This document shows, piece after piece, positions 9,080 through 21,337 of a DNA stretch of 64,000 nucleotides. The stretch's first letter is position 1. The number at the start of each line of letters is the position of its first letter. Made by a program: the position numbers and the translations under genes. A model generated the notes under the pieces. That model searched no databases and was not told the origin of the DNA. It saw nothing but the letters and a program-made list of their open reading frames with translations. This stretch comes from Adiantum capillus-veneris (lineage: Eukaryota > Streptophyta > Polypodiopsida > Polypodiales > Pteridaceae), in contig CM043945.1 in NCBI GenBank assembly GCA_014529385.2, forward strand, positions 156,682,741-156,746,740. Reading direction: 5' to 3'.

Positions 9080-11221
9080 GAGCAGGCTTTACTCAAGGAG
9101 GTAAGAAAGCTTCTAGCAACAGGTTTCATTTATCCATTGGAGAATTCAGATTGGGTCTCTCCCGTTGTACTAAATGAGGTAGCTGGTCATGAGAAGTACA
9201 TTGTGTGTGATGGCTACTCAGGTTACTTTCAAATAGGTATCGCATTGGAAGATCAGTTAAAAACAACCTTCATCACTCCTTGGGGTTGTTATGCTTTTAG
9301 AATTATGCCATTTGGCCTGACAAATGCTCCTGCAACTTTCCAACGTTTCATGAACATGGTGTTTCAAACATTCTTTGGAAAGTCAATCAGGGTGTTCATT
9401 CATGATTTCTGCATTTATAACTCAAAATCATTGCATCTACAAAGGGTAGAAGAAGGTTTAAAGAAGCTCTACGACATGGGAGGTCAACTCAACCCCGACA
9501 AGTGTCACATAGGTGAGGATGAAGTGATCTTGCTTGGTCACAAGGTTTCCTATAAAGGCATTGAGGTGGATCTTCAAAGGCAAAGGCTCTTCAAAGAGGT
9601 CATCTCATTCATTCAAAAGGTGAAGTATATGTCACGCTTCATTCACTTAGCCTTGAAGTTACTTCACCCTTTGCAAAAGTTGACACAACAAGTAGAATTT
9701 GCATGGTCTGATGATCTTGAAGAGCATTTTTGTAATATTAAAGTCATTTTGTCAGAGCTACCAACACTCATGCCTCCTTGTTGGGAGTACACATTCTTTG
9801 TTAGCTCTAGTGTTGGGAAGGAAACAATTGGTGCAGTTTTATTACAACAAGATCCCCACAGTACCAAGATGCGACCCATCTACTTTGCTAGTAGGGTCAT
9901 GAATGCTTTGGAGAGAGGCTACACAGAGGCAGAACTCATGATGCTTTCTCTCATGTTTGCGGTGAGAAAGTTTAGATCCTGCTTGCTACCAAAACCTTTT
10001 GTAATTCTCACTGCAAAAAATTTGTTTCCTTGGGTGTCATCTCAAATGAATCTTAGCACTAGGATCTCAAAGTGGATTATGGAATTGCAAGAGTTCCAAT
10101 ACTCTTTCAAGGTAGAAGATAGTGTGCGTGCACAATTGGCAGGGATCCTTGCTTATAGGGTACATGAGAAGGAGATTAAGGTGCCTGAAGTAAAGACCCT
10201 ACCATTGCCACCACCTAAAAGTATTCCTAATGCTTTTACCTTGTTCTTTGATGGAGCTTTTCGACGAGTCATAGGAAAAGCAGGGGGAGGGCTAATATTG
10301 CTCAACCCAAGTGGAGAGGTGGTCATGAAAGAGAAGGTCAATCTACCAGGTTCAACTAGCAACAATCAAGCAGAATATGACACACTACTTCATGGTTTAA
10401 AGATATGCATTGGCCAAGGTATACAACGTCTCATAGTAAAAGGGGATGCACTTCTCATTGTGAAGAAAATTTTAGGCATTTGGGCATGCAAGAATGAAAG
10501 CTTAAGGACAAAAGTTCATGCCATTTGTAGGATGTTTAATCAGTTTGAAGAAGTGCAACTATATCATATTCCTAGGAGACATAATGAAGATGCCAATTTA
10601 CTTGAACAACGAGCAGTTACATGTGTTGAGAAAGAAGTGCAGGTCATCATGGTGGTAGCAACTATCAAGCAACCGAGATACCAGGGATTGGAGTCATTGA
10701 CTCCCATTATTAGCTACATTTTGGAGGGTGAGTTTCCACAAGACTTCACGAAGGCTCAGAAGAGGAGACTCATGAAGAAGGCAAGCACGTATCTCTTCCT
10801 AGAAGGATCCCTCTACCAAAGAGGGAAGGATCAAGTGTGCAGAAGAGTACCAACTATTGAGGAAATCCCAGCCATTCTAAAAGTTTTGCATGAGGAAGCG
10901 TGTGGTGGTCATTTTGCACAAGAAATCACTGCAAAAAAGATTTTGCTTGCCGGATATGTTTGGCCAAGCTTGCACATTGATGTTCAACATTGGTGTAAAA
11001 GCTGTCACAATTGTCAGATTAATGGAAACAAGCGTCTGTTACATGGTCCACGTCAGTTAGTCCTTGCAAATGGTCCATTTGAAAAATGGGGCATTGATGC
11101 TATGGGTCCATTGCCTAGGACTAAAAATGGGAAATTGTATATCTTGGTGGCCATAGACTACATGACGAGGTGGATAGAAGCTCAAAGTGTGGCAAGAGTA
11201 AATGAGAGGACAGTTAGCTAG
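9080..11221 (+). pseudogene. Element B reverse transcriptase, two RNase H domains and integrase N-terminus
   Basis: RT: DWVSPVV is joined directly to LNEVAGHEKYIV, so roughly 35 residues of the fingers are missing. CDGYSGYFQIGIA and FGLTNAPATFQRFM follow, but the catalytic box reads RVFIHDFCIY, where the first Asp of the DD pair is His. The gypsy-type RNase H (9776-10060) has lost its first Asp (FVSSSVGKETIGAVLL). A second, archaeal-type RNase H (about 10230-10620) follows, with FFDGAF, NNQAEYDTLLHGL, VKGDALLIV and IPRRHNEDA. The integrase HHCC finger (HEEACGGHF, CKSCHNC) and the core start (KWGIDAMGPL) end at a TAG at 11219-11221. The double RNase H is diagnostic of Tat elements. Confidence 0.92.
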
Positions 11222-12104
11222 TTTGTGAACACTCACATTTGTTACACATTTGGCACACCTTTGGAGATTGTTTCTGATAATGGTCCAGGGTTTAGAAAGG
11301 GCTTGATCATGGAATTTTATGATGAGCTTCATATTCTACATCGGCATAGCACACCCTACTACCCTCAGTCAAATGGTTTGGTAGAGAAGGCTAATGGCAT
11401 CATTGCAGGAATCATCGGAAAGATGGTGAAAAACAAGACAAAGTTGTGGGATGACTTCTTGGATGGTGCCTTGTGGGCGTATCAAACCACATATAGGGAA
11501 GCCACGGAGCTCACACCATTTCACTTGGTCTATGGTCAAGAGGCTTTACAACCAATTGAGCTCAACATTCCAACAATGCGACTTCATGGCAAAGCAGCAC
11601 AAGATGATCAAGAAGCATGGATTACTTACCTTAGCTGAGCTTGAGTGGAAAAGAGAAGCAGCATACGAGTGCTACAAGAGGAAAGCTACGCAGGCGAAGG
11701 AGAAGCTCGATAAGAAACTAAAGGACAAAGGCATCAATGAAGGAGATCTTGTGCTAAGGTATGACAATCGACTCGATAATCGTTTTGATGCCAAATTTGA
11801 AACTAGATGGCAGGGGCCATACATAGTTAAGAAGGCTTTCAATTCAAGTTACTATCAACTTATGGACTTGAATGGGAAAGAGCACTCTAGGAAGGTAAAT
11901 GGTTATTGCTTGACGCCCTATTTGAGTCGCCTTCTACCAAAGGATCTACCAAAGATCTGTCAAAGGACAGCTATCTCATGTAAGTACTATTCCATGAAGC
12001 ATGAGTGTGACTCGAGCCAAAATGCCGAGGGGCCAAACAATGAAGATCTTGTCAAGGACTCTGAAGTACTCTCTTTGGAAAAGATGCTTTATGATGCTAC
12101 ATGA
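11222..12104 (+). pseudogene. Element B integrase core and C-terminus
   Basis: The core continues in the same frame after the TAG at 11219: LEIVSDNGPGF carries the second catalytic Asp and YYPQSNGLVEKANG the Glu, so the DDE residues are all still coded. The frame closes at 11636-11638, and the C-terminal domain runs on in another frame to 12104 (GINEGDLVLRYD, KFETRWQGPYIV, YYQLMDLNGKEHSRKVNGYCLTPY), typical of the GPY/F-type integrase end. No chromodomain is visible. The 12104 stop is 15 bases before the PPT. Confidence 0.88.
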
Positions 12105-12118
12105 ATATACCATCATCC

Positions 12119-12132
12119 TAGGGGAGGGCTAA
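12119..12132 (+). other. Polypurine tract of element B
   Basis: AGGGGAGGGCTAA lies directly before the TGATAG start of the right LTR, the expected plus-strand DNA primer position. Confidence 0.85.
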
Positions 12133-14485
12133 TGATAGCCGTTTTTCGGCTCTCCGTAATTGCCATAGTGAGTTAACCCACCCTACCAAAATCATCCAAA
12201 CATTTTGGTTATCCCTACCCTTTCACTGTACATAGGTGTGTGTGAGTTAGGGGACTTTTTGCATATCTTTTTAAAAACCCTTAATTAGCTTGTCACTGGG
12301 CTAGTTGAGCCAAAAATAAATAAAAAATATAAGTATATTATGGCCCATTTGTGTGTAAATATTTCATTGTATAAAGGGCCTAAATAAAAGGATTTTTCAT
12401 AATTATTTTGGTATTTATTTAAATATTTCTACCTATGGTGTGTTATTTATGCTATGTACATTGACTCACCATTACCATATTTTTTCTTACCATTTTGCAT
12501 ACTCTTTATTCCATATAAAAATAATTTCATGCAAGCTTCTCTTATTTTTGGTGTAACTCCATCCCAACAAAAATCCAAAAAAACTAGTTCTATTTATGTG
12601 TATATTTTTTCACTATTGTGTTTTTTTCCTTTCTACATGTATTCTCTATTACTCTCATAAATTAGACCACCAAAAATATTCATCTTTTTATGGTAGAATT
12701 ATAATGAGAGAGATTTATTTTGACCCCTTTATATTTTTTCCACCTATATTATTGATATTTGACATATACATATTTTTTTAGACTCCTCAATATTTGATTT
12801 TCTTAGTTGTACTAACTTATATTATGATCTCAACAATATCTTCAATGATAGACCTACCAAAAAAGGTCAAGGGTATGTGGCATGCATGCATGCACCATAG
12901 GGAGCTCACTCTTGGAGGTATTCAAAAGAATCATCCAAAGAAGGACCTCACAAGGACTTTGTGCAGTGGAAAAAACAGTCGGTTTTGCTAAATTTTTAAA
13001 GATCACATGCTCCCCGAATTTAAAAAGGTGATACAAACAAAAGTTGTAGCTCGTGGACTGAACTTTTATCTCAATTTTTTTCATATTTTTTTGAGCTACG
13101 AAATGTGAGCTATGATTTTATTGGTGGACCCCAGTTTGCCCATGCTATGCAGCCACACACCTCTCCACTCATCATCCCCACCTCTCTCACCACTCCTCTA
13201 TGCACCCTACTCACCTTCTTCTTAACCTTTAAGAATAAGAGAAACCATGGTGAACTCATGTCTCCTATACACACTTCCATTCCAAAATTGACCACCTAGT
13301 CTCATTTTTCCTCATCCATATTACCCATATCTATCAATAAAAACCACAAAATTCAGCCTCTTCCCTTGAAAGACAACATCATGGTGATTGATTACTCATA
13401 TTCAATCACCTTGGCTCTCAAGGAAGGTCAAGAGTGGAGAAAAAATGTACCGTCAAAGCTAGTGGACCATCAACAAGCGTCAAAATTGACCCTACTCAAG
13501 ATACTTGGAGCATCAACATTGTAAGAAATTATCCATATTTTCTTACCTATTAAGAGTTTTTTCTTCCTTATTTGTATCCTATATGGATACTCCCATTGTA
13601 AATATCCAATTCCATTTGTAAATCAATAAAAATACTAACTCTACTAATTTACTGACACTAACCTAGTATGAAAAGTACTATCACCTCCACTTTTGTCCTC
13701 TCTCTTTTCTTCATCTATTCCCACCAACTTCTTGATAATTCCAAGCAAAAGAAATTAGATAAGTGCTGAAAATCTAACCCAACCATGGTTAGAGGAGTAA
13801 CCCTAGCCCTCAAAATTGCTATAAAAGGAGGGTGTAGCTAGCACAAAAAGCGGGGAGCCATAAGCAAGAGCACTATGCTATAGCTTGAGAAGCCAAGCTC
13901 AACCTCTCTAGAAGGAGCTCTTGAGTGGAAGCTCATTGTCTTATGCATATGCATGTGTTGTATTAGGGGTGATTAGCAAGGGAACTCTATGCCATTGTAA
14001 GAGAGAGTGATCATTCAATTGAGAGTAGGAAATCTATCATTTCTCCTACTCGTGTAAGCCCAACATTTGTTGAATCAAGGAGGGTGGATTTGGACTAAGC
14101 TTGGATACTTTGTCTCTCTTCCAACGTGAAGTAATGGACAACAATGATGTGTAAGTGTCTTGGTGTTTTTTTAAGTTCTTGATAACTTGTTTCTAGGTGT
14201 TTTCATCAATTTAGCCATAAATTCCACATACTGTAAGAGGGCAACAGGGTGGAGAGGACTCCCCTGGCCTTAAGACAGTGATTGGGGTGGCTTTTCTTGT
14301 GATCTGGTCTGGTGTAATTTACTCAAGCTATGTTCAAAAACTACTAATCTCACTTTGATTGGTCGTGACAGATTTGTAAGAAGATATTAATGCAACAAGC
14401 ATCCCCTCCCCCTTTCTCTCTCTTTCTTACACAGATAATCGTGTTTGCTTGATCACTATCGATACATTTCAAAGTAGCCCGAGCA

Positions 14486-14573
<88 letters not shown>

Positions 14574-14750
14574 ACGCGTCCTAGTTCGCATCCAAAACTA
14601 GGTGGTGCCCCCAATTTGTGTAGGGTTAGGTTGCGGGTTTGTGTGTGTGTGTTTGTTGTTTTTTCCAACCCCAACCCAATTGAGCAGCACGGGAGCCTAG
14701 ATGGGTACTTAGCGGCCACTCTTCTTGTTGCCCGCCCCGGACCGCCTCAA
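12133..14750 (+). repeat. 3' LTR of element B (about 2.62 kb)
   Basis: Near-identical partner of 3689-6354. It carries its own TATA box near 13820-13828 and a shorter CT tract (14489-14571). It lacks a CA-rich stretch of about 37 bp present in the left copy. Substitutions are sparse, so insertion was not ancient, though no rate is calculated here. Confidence 0.94.
14489..14571 (+). repeat. (TC)n microsatellite in the 3' LTR of element B
   Basis: About 41 CT dinucleotides, shorter than the 5' LTR counterpart at 6081-6177. Confidence 0.98.
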
Positions 14751-14755
14751 AGTAC

Positions 14756-15250
14756 ATTCATGTTCCCCTTTTCTGACTCCCCTTTACCATCACTATCTTC
14801 TTCAGTAGTCCATATCTCACGTAAAGACCGTTTCAGTTCTTGGTATTTCTGTTTACGCTTCAGTTTGGTCCACTCTTGGTCTTTTGTTGTTTCCTTTTTT
14901 TATTTTTGAGATTTTGTTTCTGCTTTAGCTTTTTGTTCCTGTTTTATTTCCTCTCGCGTTCTTTCCCTTCGATCTTTTGAGAATCTCCCTGTTATTTGAT
15001 CTTTTACACAATCCTCTGCTTTTACAAGCATCAAATAGTGAGTTTTACCTTTTATCCTGGGCATCAGGTTCTCTCTCGCTTTGTCTCCTGCTCATTTTCT
15101 CCTATAGCGTTCCTAGCGTCTAGGGTTTTGATTAGCAAAATCATAAAACTTGATATTCTCGGTTACCCTTCCACGCTCACTTGAGGTGTCTGAACACTCA
15201 TTATCTACATCATCATTTACTTCCAAATGTTCGGAGGAGTTATAATAATC
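14756..15250 (-). other. Element A PR-RT linker, right of the element B insertion
   Basis: A degraded continuation of element A on the minus strand. It is without a long open frame and is compositionally like an acidic/basic linker. It holds no other recognisable feature and is interrupted at its left end by element B. Confidence 0.6.
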
Positions 15251-15253
15251 TTC

Positions 15254-15780
15254 TTATTCTGGTGGTATATGTCTGAGGTATATGTGGTCGTAACCCCAGT
15301 CTTGGACCATCTTTAATTGTCGCATGAATGGTCTTTCCAATACGATCTCATAATTGTTCTTTTTGTCGAGATCGACTGTCACAAATGTATGCTCATACTC
15401 GATTCCGCACGAAGTGACAATCACTTTTTCTAATAGTCCTAGAGGCTTCACCATGAACCCATTTGCCAATTGCAATTTCAATCTTGTAGCTCTCAAAGCT
15501 GGTTTTCCCCATTTTTTCCAGATTTCTTGGTAGCAATAGCAACTCCCGCTCCACTGTCAAGAATAGCTTTGGACACTACTCCTTGGAATTCTATTGGTAG
15601 CGTGGTGTTTCCATCTTCTCCCTCACAATACTCTCCAACCTTGTTTAATGGTACTGGCCTAGTGTTTAATTGAGGTCTATCCAACTCTTTGATCCCTTCC
15701 TGTAGCCTTAAGGTGGGGTCTTTCACTCCAAATTTTTCTAGTCATTTACCTACTGTGGTCCACATGTTTGACTGTAACCT
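15254..15780 (-). pseudogene. Element A protease
   Basis: Two minus-strand frames form one retropepsin: 15493-15726 carries KAILDSGAGVAIATKK with the active-site DSGA, and 15254-15496 carries the flap and end (LQLANGFMVKPLGLLEKV, IVLERPFMRQLKMVQDWGYDHIYL). A frameshift near 15495 separates them. It would process the Gag-Pol polyprotein. It lies directly upstream of the linker where element B inserted. Confidence 0.85.
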
Positions 15781-16736
15781 TAGGAGTTCTGCTAATGTGA
15801 TTGTGCATGCCATTGGGGTGGATAATAACTCAATCAATCCTTGTGAATCCATCACTTTGTTAGAATAAAGTCTTTGAGATGGGATTGCTCTCACTTCTGA
15901 CTTGGCTTAATACTCTCCTAGGTAAGAGGGTAAAGTTCTCAGCGAGTCTAGTTGGCTGTGCCCCGAACTAATTGATCCCTGGTCTCCCCCTTGTGAATGT
16001 ATCTCAAAGTTTATTTGTGACCTTGTCTCAAATTCTTCAATAGGAGGTAAGGTTACATTCTTTTCTTTTCTCATGCTATTCATGTGGTTACTCATCCTAT
16101 TAGCCTCGTTGGACTCACAGATTTGCTTCCACAGATCGTCTAGACCGTTACAGTCCTTACCCATTTCTGCCAATGTTTTAGGCTGGACCCCGTCACTTTC
16201 CTCATCTGTTGTATTTGGCACTATGATAGGCTCTCCTCTGGACTCCTAGGCATTAGTGAGTCTTTCTTTTGTTTCCACATGTTTCTCTAAATTGGTTGGA
16301 TAGGGGTTGGAGCCGGTGCCTCATGCCAATTTGCAGGTTTACCCAGTGGGTCTTCCATCAATGATTGAGCTATTTCGATCATCTTTTTACACATTTCCAA
16401 CCTCTCTTTTTCTATTTCCGCATATAGATAAGTCATCCACCTTTGCTCCTGGGTTTGGTACTTTTTGAGTCTGGCTTCATAAGCCTTTAGAAGCGTATTC
16501 AACTACTCATTTACCTTGTCTGCCAGTACAGATCCTCCTGATCTTTCACTTTTGGGCTCTGCCATTTCCTTGGGTGCTATGGTTGCCGTGGTGTGTGAGC
16601 TTAAGCCAGCTAGATCCTCTAACCTCTCTAATCTATCCTTTGTATGTTTCCAACTCCTCGGATATAGCTATTCGCTCTCGTTCCTTCCTGGATTTCATAC
16701 GCACCTTTCTAACTTTCCAATTGCTTCTCTGATTTT
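15781..16736 (-). pseudogene. Element A gag C-terminal part and gag-PR linker
   Basis: Frames 15907-16221 and 16287-16502 are hydrophilic and rich in Glu, Lys and Asn, with a probable coiled coil (KAYEARLKKYQTQEQRW, IEKERLEMCKKMIEIAQSL). They occupy the position between the zinc knuckles and the protease. Stops separate the frames. No catalytic domain is recognisable. Confidence 0.6.
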
Positions 16737-18400
16737 TCATTTCTGAACTTTGGGCATCGGTTTTGGATCTTCAACTATGGGTTGGTTCGTCATTCTTTGA
16801 GCTTGGGCTTGTGTTACCGCCTGAATAGGTATGATTGTTTCATTTTCCGACCCTCCACTGGAAGGTACTGTTTCTAGCATGTTCAAGGTGGTTTTTGCTC
16901 CTTTGCTCGGGTTTTTAGGGCAATCGGGAATCAAATGAGTAACTCCACACTCAGTGCAGTACGCGTTGACTATAATGATTTCATCATGAGGAGAGTCTCT
17001 TAGCCAATGGTCTCCACCACACTTGTAGCAGGGTCCCTTGGGTTGTTGAGGTTCTCCTTGAGCTCCTCTTTGTTGGTATGCATGTCTCTGTCCGCCCATG
17101 CCTCCATTGGCTATGAACAACAATGTTCGTTCATCTAAGCTATATCTTCCTTCTCCTGCTGCCTGTGCAATAGTTGGGGGTCCTGTATTTCCTATCATGC
17201 TCCATGGTTCTGGTGTCGAGGGTTCTTCTAGTGGATAATAGACAGATTTTTCCGCATATCCATTGGGATCTTCATAATATGCATGCATAGGCACCAAAGC
17301 CTTATCCTCTGATTCGGTTACGGTTGGTGTATATCTTATACTGACCGGTCGTAATCCTGGTAGGGGTAGTTGTTGCCCCAACACCGGTTGTGGTCTTTCT
17401 ACACCTATAGGTCCTGGTAGGTTGCCTGCTTGATATCTAGGCATTGGTGGCACTTGAGGAGAAGCTACCTGAGCTTGGGGAGCGTAAGGTCTCTCTCTCA
17501 CATACCCCTTGTTATAATAACATTCCTCTGTCCCATGGTTTGTCCATTCTTGTTCAATAGCACACCACTTGGGCTGTTTAGCCTGGGGTTTGGTGTACAA
17601 GTTAATATTTTTTAACACTTCATCTACAAGCTACTCTTGGTTTATAGCTACTTCTTCTCTCGGTGCTGTCTTAGAAGACTTGCTTCCACTTTGTTGTCAA
17701 GATGAATCGTCATCAAGGTCCTTGAACTCCCCCTCTTTGTAGACCGCACAATTGTCCACAAGGTAAAGAGACTCCTTGGTCAACTCATTCAACTTCGTGC
17801 TCCTCATCATATGTAAGTCTTTCTGGAGATCCGCATTCCTTAGTCCTTGGATGAATATCAGCATGAGTCTAGACTGAGTTGGTAGTTCTTCCACCGAAAG
17901 AACTTAACGTATCTTTTTAGTCTTAGGGATGCCTTTCATACAGATTCTCCATCTTTCTGTTTGAATTTATGGATTTGTGAGATGGTATTATGAGCTATCC
18001 CCCTTTGTGAGAATTCCTCAATAAATTCGTCAAACACTTCCTCCTCATATATTCAAAGTCTCTACACTCTACAGAGTCAAACCAAGTGGCAGCATCATCC
18101 TCTAGGGTTAGTCCAAACACTGCAAATTGGGTAGGGAAGTCTAACACCTCTTCGGCTCTAATTACATGCACAAAGGCTGCTACATGATCTCTTGGTTCTC
18201 TGCTTCCTGTGTATTTCTTGTTTACCCATTTTTGCACTTGAGAAGGTCTAATTCTCTGATGGTCTACAAAACTCGTCATTGGATCTCCACGTCCTAATCG
18301 ATATACCTCCTCAGGTCTTCTGAAATAGGCTGGTTCCTCTCCCAGTGGTGCTCCTAAGCCAATTTCTAACGGTTCTCACTGGAGGTGGTTCATCTCTTCA
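16737..18400 (-). pseudogene. Element A gag with zinc knuckles
   Basis: Capsid part: frame 17995-18279 (PRDHVAAFVHVIRAEEV, LEDDAATWFDSV), then 17697-17894 (QSRLMLIFIQGLRNADLQKDL). Frame 16737-17618 is Pro/Gln-rich and holds three Cys-His motifs: a first with a lost Cys (CAIEQEWTNHGTEEC), CYKCGGDHWLRDS with the last Cys changed to Ser, and an intact CTECGVTHLIPDC. The short spacing CX2CX3HX4C and the multiple knuckles also occur in element E, pointing to a related lineage. Several stops break the region. Confidence 0.82.
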
Positions 18401-18501
18401 AGCTCATTCTAAGGGTGGCCCTCCAGGTTCTGTTGACCCTTGAGTCTTTGGCTTACTCTCTCCTTGATACTTCAAATAGAGTGATGGTTCTTGAAAATCC
18501 C

Positions 18502-19539
18502 TTAGCCCTCGTGCGGCCTGATAACCATCTCGGTTTCGGTCTTGCTCCATTGTTGCACTCTGTCTAAGCCATGCCTGCAATGATGGATGGTTTGCTGGTT
18601 GGTCTTGGTTGTTGAATGCTTGCGGGGTTGGGTGGAATGTGAGGTAGCATCATAATATTTTGAAAAATGATTCGTTGACTTACTTGGGGTATAGGTGGCT
18701 CTTGGCACTTCTTCAGGGGCATATGTTGATGCTCCTAGACCTGTTGCCCTTTCTACCTGCTCTAGGAGAATACGTTGGTATTCTCGCCCGTATCTATCAA
18801 AAAACACTATACCCTTTCCCATAGCAGTTTCATAAGAGAATAAGTAAAGAACCTTGTCTTTGCTTAATTTGTTTACGTATGGTTCTTTGCTACAAAAGTA
18901 AGCGACTATACCCTCACTCTCATGCTTGTAGATTCCCACATTCTGGTTATAAGTTGGAACCCTGGTTGTTTTCTTATCATACATAGAAATAGCTCCGGGC
19001 CGATCAATGTTTGGTGGCGGTTCTTGAGCTTCTGAAACCATTTTCCCTTTCGCCACGTTATCTCCATATCTATTGTAATCTTCAGGGTTACTAACTATCA
19101 GATAGTGGTTCCCCCTTTCGTCTCGTAATCTATCTCCATCATCATAGACTCGGATTATCTCCAATCTTTGAGCTAGACTCTCTTCAATACAAATGCACTT
19201 GCGCCCTCGATAGTCAGAATAGACTAGGGCTCCCCTCGAGTTTGTTCCGTCTAAGAAGATCACAGTGAGCTTGGAATCATTCAAAGGATTTTGGGAGGTG
19301 CTTCCTCCTGGCATTGGTCCGTCATAGGTGAAACCTCCTGGCTGTTGACTACCCATCGTGAAGAAAGATTTGTCTGACGAAGTGTCAGTATCACTACCTT
19401 CCTCAATAATCGGTGCTAGCGGATCTAGCCCTGCCAGAGTTACACTCTCTTCAGTGGACACTAAGCTACCTTGGTCACCTGCCACCTTCTGGTCTCTAAT
19501 AATGTATCTTCCTGATCTTAAATTCATCAAACTTATCAA
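18502..19539 (-). CDS. Element A N-terminal gag extension (345-codon open frame)
   Basis: A minus-strand frame at the 5' end of the coding region begins close to MNLRSGRYI, the type of start seen in many gypsy Gag proteins. It runs 345 codons through a stretch with alternating hydrophobic/charged pattern (LTVIFLDGTNSRGALVYS, GRKCICIEESLAQRLEIIRV, VLYLFSYETAMGKGIVFF). It then becomes Ser/Thr/Gln-rich and ends at a stop before the capsid-like part. I recognise no known domain in the middle. It probably was the N-terminal part of Gag; an independent leader ORF is the alternative. Confidence 0.6.
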   Translation of the reverse strand: MISLMNLRSGRYIIRDQKVAGDQGSLVSTEESVTLAGLDPLAPIIEEGSDTDTSSDKSFFTMGSQQPGGFTYDGPMPGGSTSQNPLNDSKLTVIFLDGTNSRGALVYSDYRGRKCICIEESLAQRLEIIRVYDDGDRLRDERGNHYLIVSNPEDYNRYGDNVAKGKMVSEAQEPPPNIDRPGAISMYDKKTTRVPTYNQNVGIYKHESEGIVAYFCSKEPYVNKLSKDKVLYLFSYETAMGKGIVFFDRYGREYQRILLEQVERATGLGASTYAPEEVPRATYTPSKSTNHFSKYYDATSHSTQPRKHSTTKTNQQTIHHCRHGLDRVQQWSKTETEMVIRPHEG

Positions 19540-21318
19540 TGCAATTTATCACAAATCCAACCACTCACCTGGCTAAGGATCAGTCTCGGCATAATTTTTT
19601 GCTTTGTTTTTGAATATACTTGTACACAAGCGTTTAATTTCGACAATTGAATCAAAGCATTTATCTGCTAGAGGTTATCTTAGTAATGATTTGTATAACT
19701 GGAGAGTTAATCTCAACCACTACTATATTTTATACATTGCTGATGTTCTGGATTAGGTCTGCCAATCTGAAACTGCACTTCCCTTGTATGTTGGTCAATT
19801 TACACAAAAAGTCTGAATTCAGTCTTTGCTCTGTCAAATGGACAAACAAGGTCCAAATTTACTTCTGAAAGAAGTTCTGGAATCCTTAAGCCAAATGGAA
19901 TTTCACTGTCTAAGCCCAGTCAAATTTTCTCTTCAGTAAACCCAAATAGACATCCTACGCATAGGATGTCTCCTGCTTTGTTTTGCCTGGATTTTTGCAC
20001 TATGGTTTCCCCTTGATGTGTTGAGTCTACAGCTATTTTTACTTTTTGATTTGGACACCTATAAGATGTTCAATGGGTCGAAAATCTATTCCGATAGCCT
20101 ATTGCTGATCTTGATCAGTCTAACCAACTCCAATTTGGACCAAAATTGACTAGGAGGCTTGCCTTAGGCTATACAGCACCTTGCTATGCCCATTGTCAAT
20201 GTCTGGCTTCAATTTCTTGCTTTAGACATCCTACGTCTAGGATGTCTTTTCATCATAATGGCTTTAAACTCAAAGCACAGGCTCCCCTTGAGTTGCTGAT
20301 CACTTTGGTATACTCAAAATTTGGTTTGGAGTCCAAAATCACACAGAAGACATCCTACACGTAGGATGTCTTTTTAGCCTATTTGACCCCAGATTTGACC
20401 CACAGCTTCCCCTTGATGTCAACACCCCAGTGGTATGCTTAGATTTTGGTTTAGATTTCAAAAGTCCCCAATTTTAGTTGTTCTTGCCTTTTTCAGTCAA
20501 AAGTGCTAAAGTCTGCTTTGAACCCAATTTTCTTACCCAAATGAGATGAAACCCCTTTCAGTCACTCAATATATCATGCAAGACATGCTCATGCATCCAT
20601 CTTATTGTTTTGGTCTTAAAATAATGTTTTGGCACAATTTGGGTAGGAAGTCTGGTAATTTCAGTCTATCTGGCCTTATCCTGTCAAGATATGGTCAGAT
20701 TTCCACTTTCCAGATGACATTAGGGTAAACCCCACCTTTTGAGCACACTGGTCAACTCAAAATCCCAAAATTCCCACCAGATTAGCCTATAGACATCCTA
20801 CGCGTAGGATGTCTCCTGGCTTGAAATTAATTTTTTTCCTGACAGAAATGCTTCTGATGCTCTGTAGCTCTATCAGAAACACTCACAGTAACTTTTGGAC
20901 TTCTCTTAGGCTTTCAAACACACTTTTGCGTCTTTTACAAACTTGTGATGAATTCACCAAGCAAGTATACATGCATGAAGTGCTCTAGATCCTGAATCAT
21001 GATGTCCTACTTATCATGTGAAATGGTGATAATGGTGTTTTGGTTGCTTTCTGGCCTCTCTGAACTCTCAAGCTCTCCTCTCACCGCTTCTACCACTCCA
21101 ACTCGTACTCAAGAACTCGACTACTACATGAAACTATCTTGGTCTACCTAATCTACCTAAGTCGAAGGATTTAGGCCAGACACACGCTTCCTAGACTCCC
21201 TCTAAGACCTAGAGAGTCCTCCACCCTCTGATCCTATCTAAATGTAAAACAAGACTTTTGGTAAGCCAAAAATCCCTATCCTCAAGGATTAGTCGCGGTC
21301 ACCTACCTAAGGTTTTTG
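19540..21318 (-). other. Element A untranslated leader between PBS and gag
   Basis: About 1.8 kb with no convincing ORF on either strand. It contains imperfect repeats built around a 24-bp palindrome and a recurring TTCCCCTTGATG-like motif, both of which recur across the leader. No other feature is seen. Confidence 0.75.
19948..20814. repeat. Array of four 24-bp palindromes in the element A leader
   Basis: Copies at 19948-19971, 20224-20247, 20348-20371 and 20791-20814 each consist of AGACATCCTACG followed by its reverse complement. The last is a perfect palindrome; the others differ only in the central two to four bases. Starts are 276, 124 and 443 bp apart. A fifth half-site (ACGTAGGATGTCT) is in the LTR at 21685-21697. 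The outer ten bases of each arm are unchanged in every copy while flanking sequence has diverged. Confidence 0.9.
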
Positions 21319-21336
21319 TCCCCGGCAGCGGCGCCA
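21319..21336 (-). other. Primer binding site of element A
   Basis: The minus strand reads TGGCGCCGCTGCCGGGGA, one base after the LTR end. This is the tRNA-Asp-type PBS used by Athila and related plant gypsy elements. Confidence 0.88.
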
Positions 21337-21337
21337 A

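Noticed and set aside
19948-20814. CRISPR-like array
   Set aside because: Irregular spacing, eukaryotic retrotransposon context and no cas genes; treated as palindromes in a leader.
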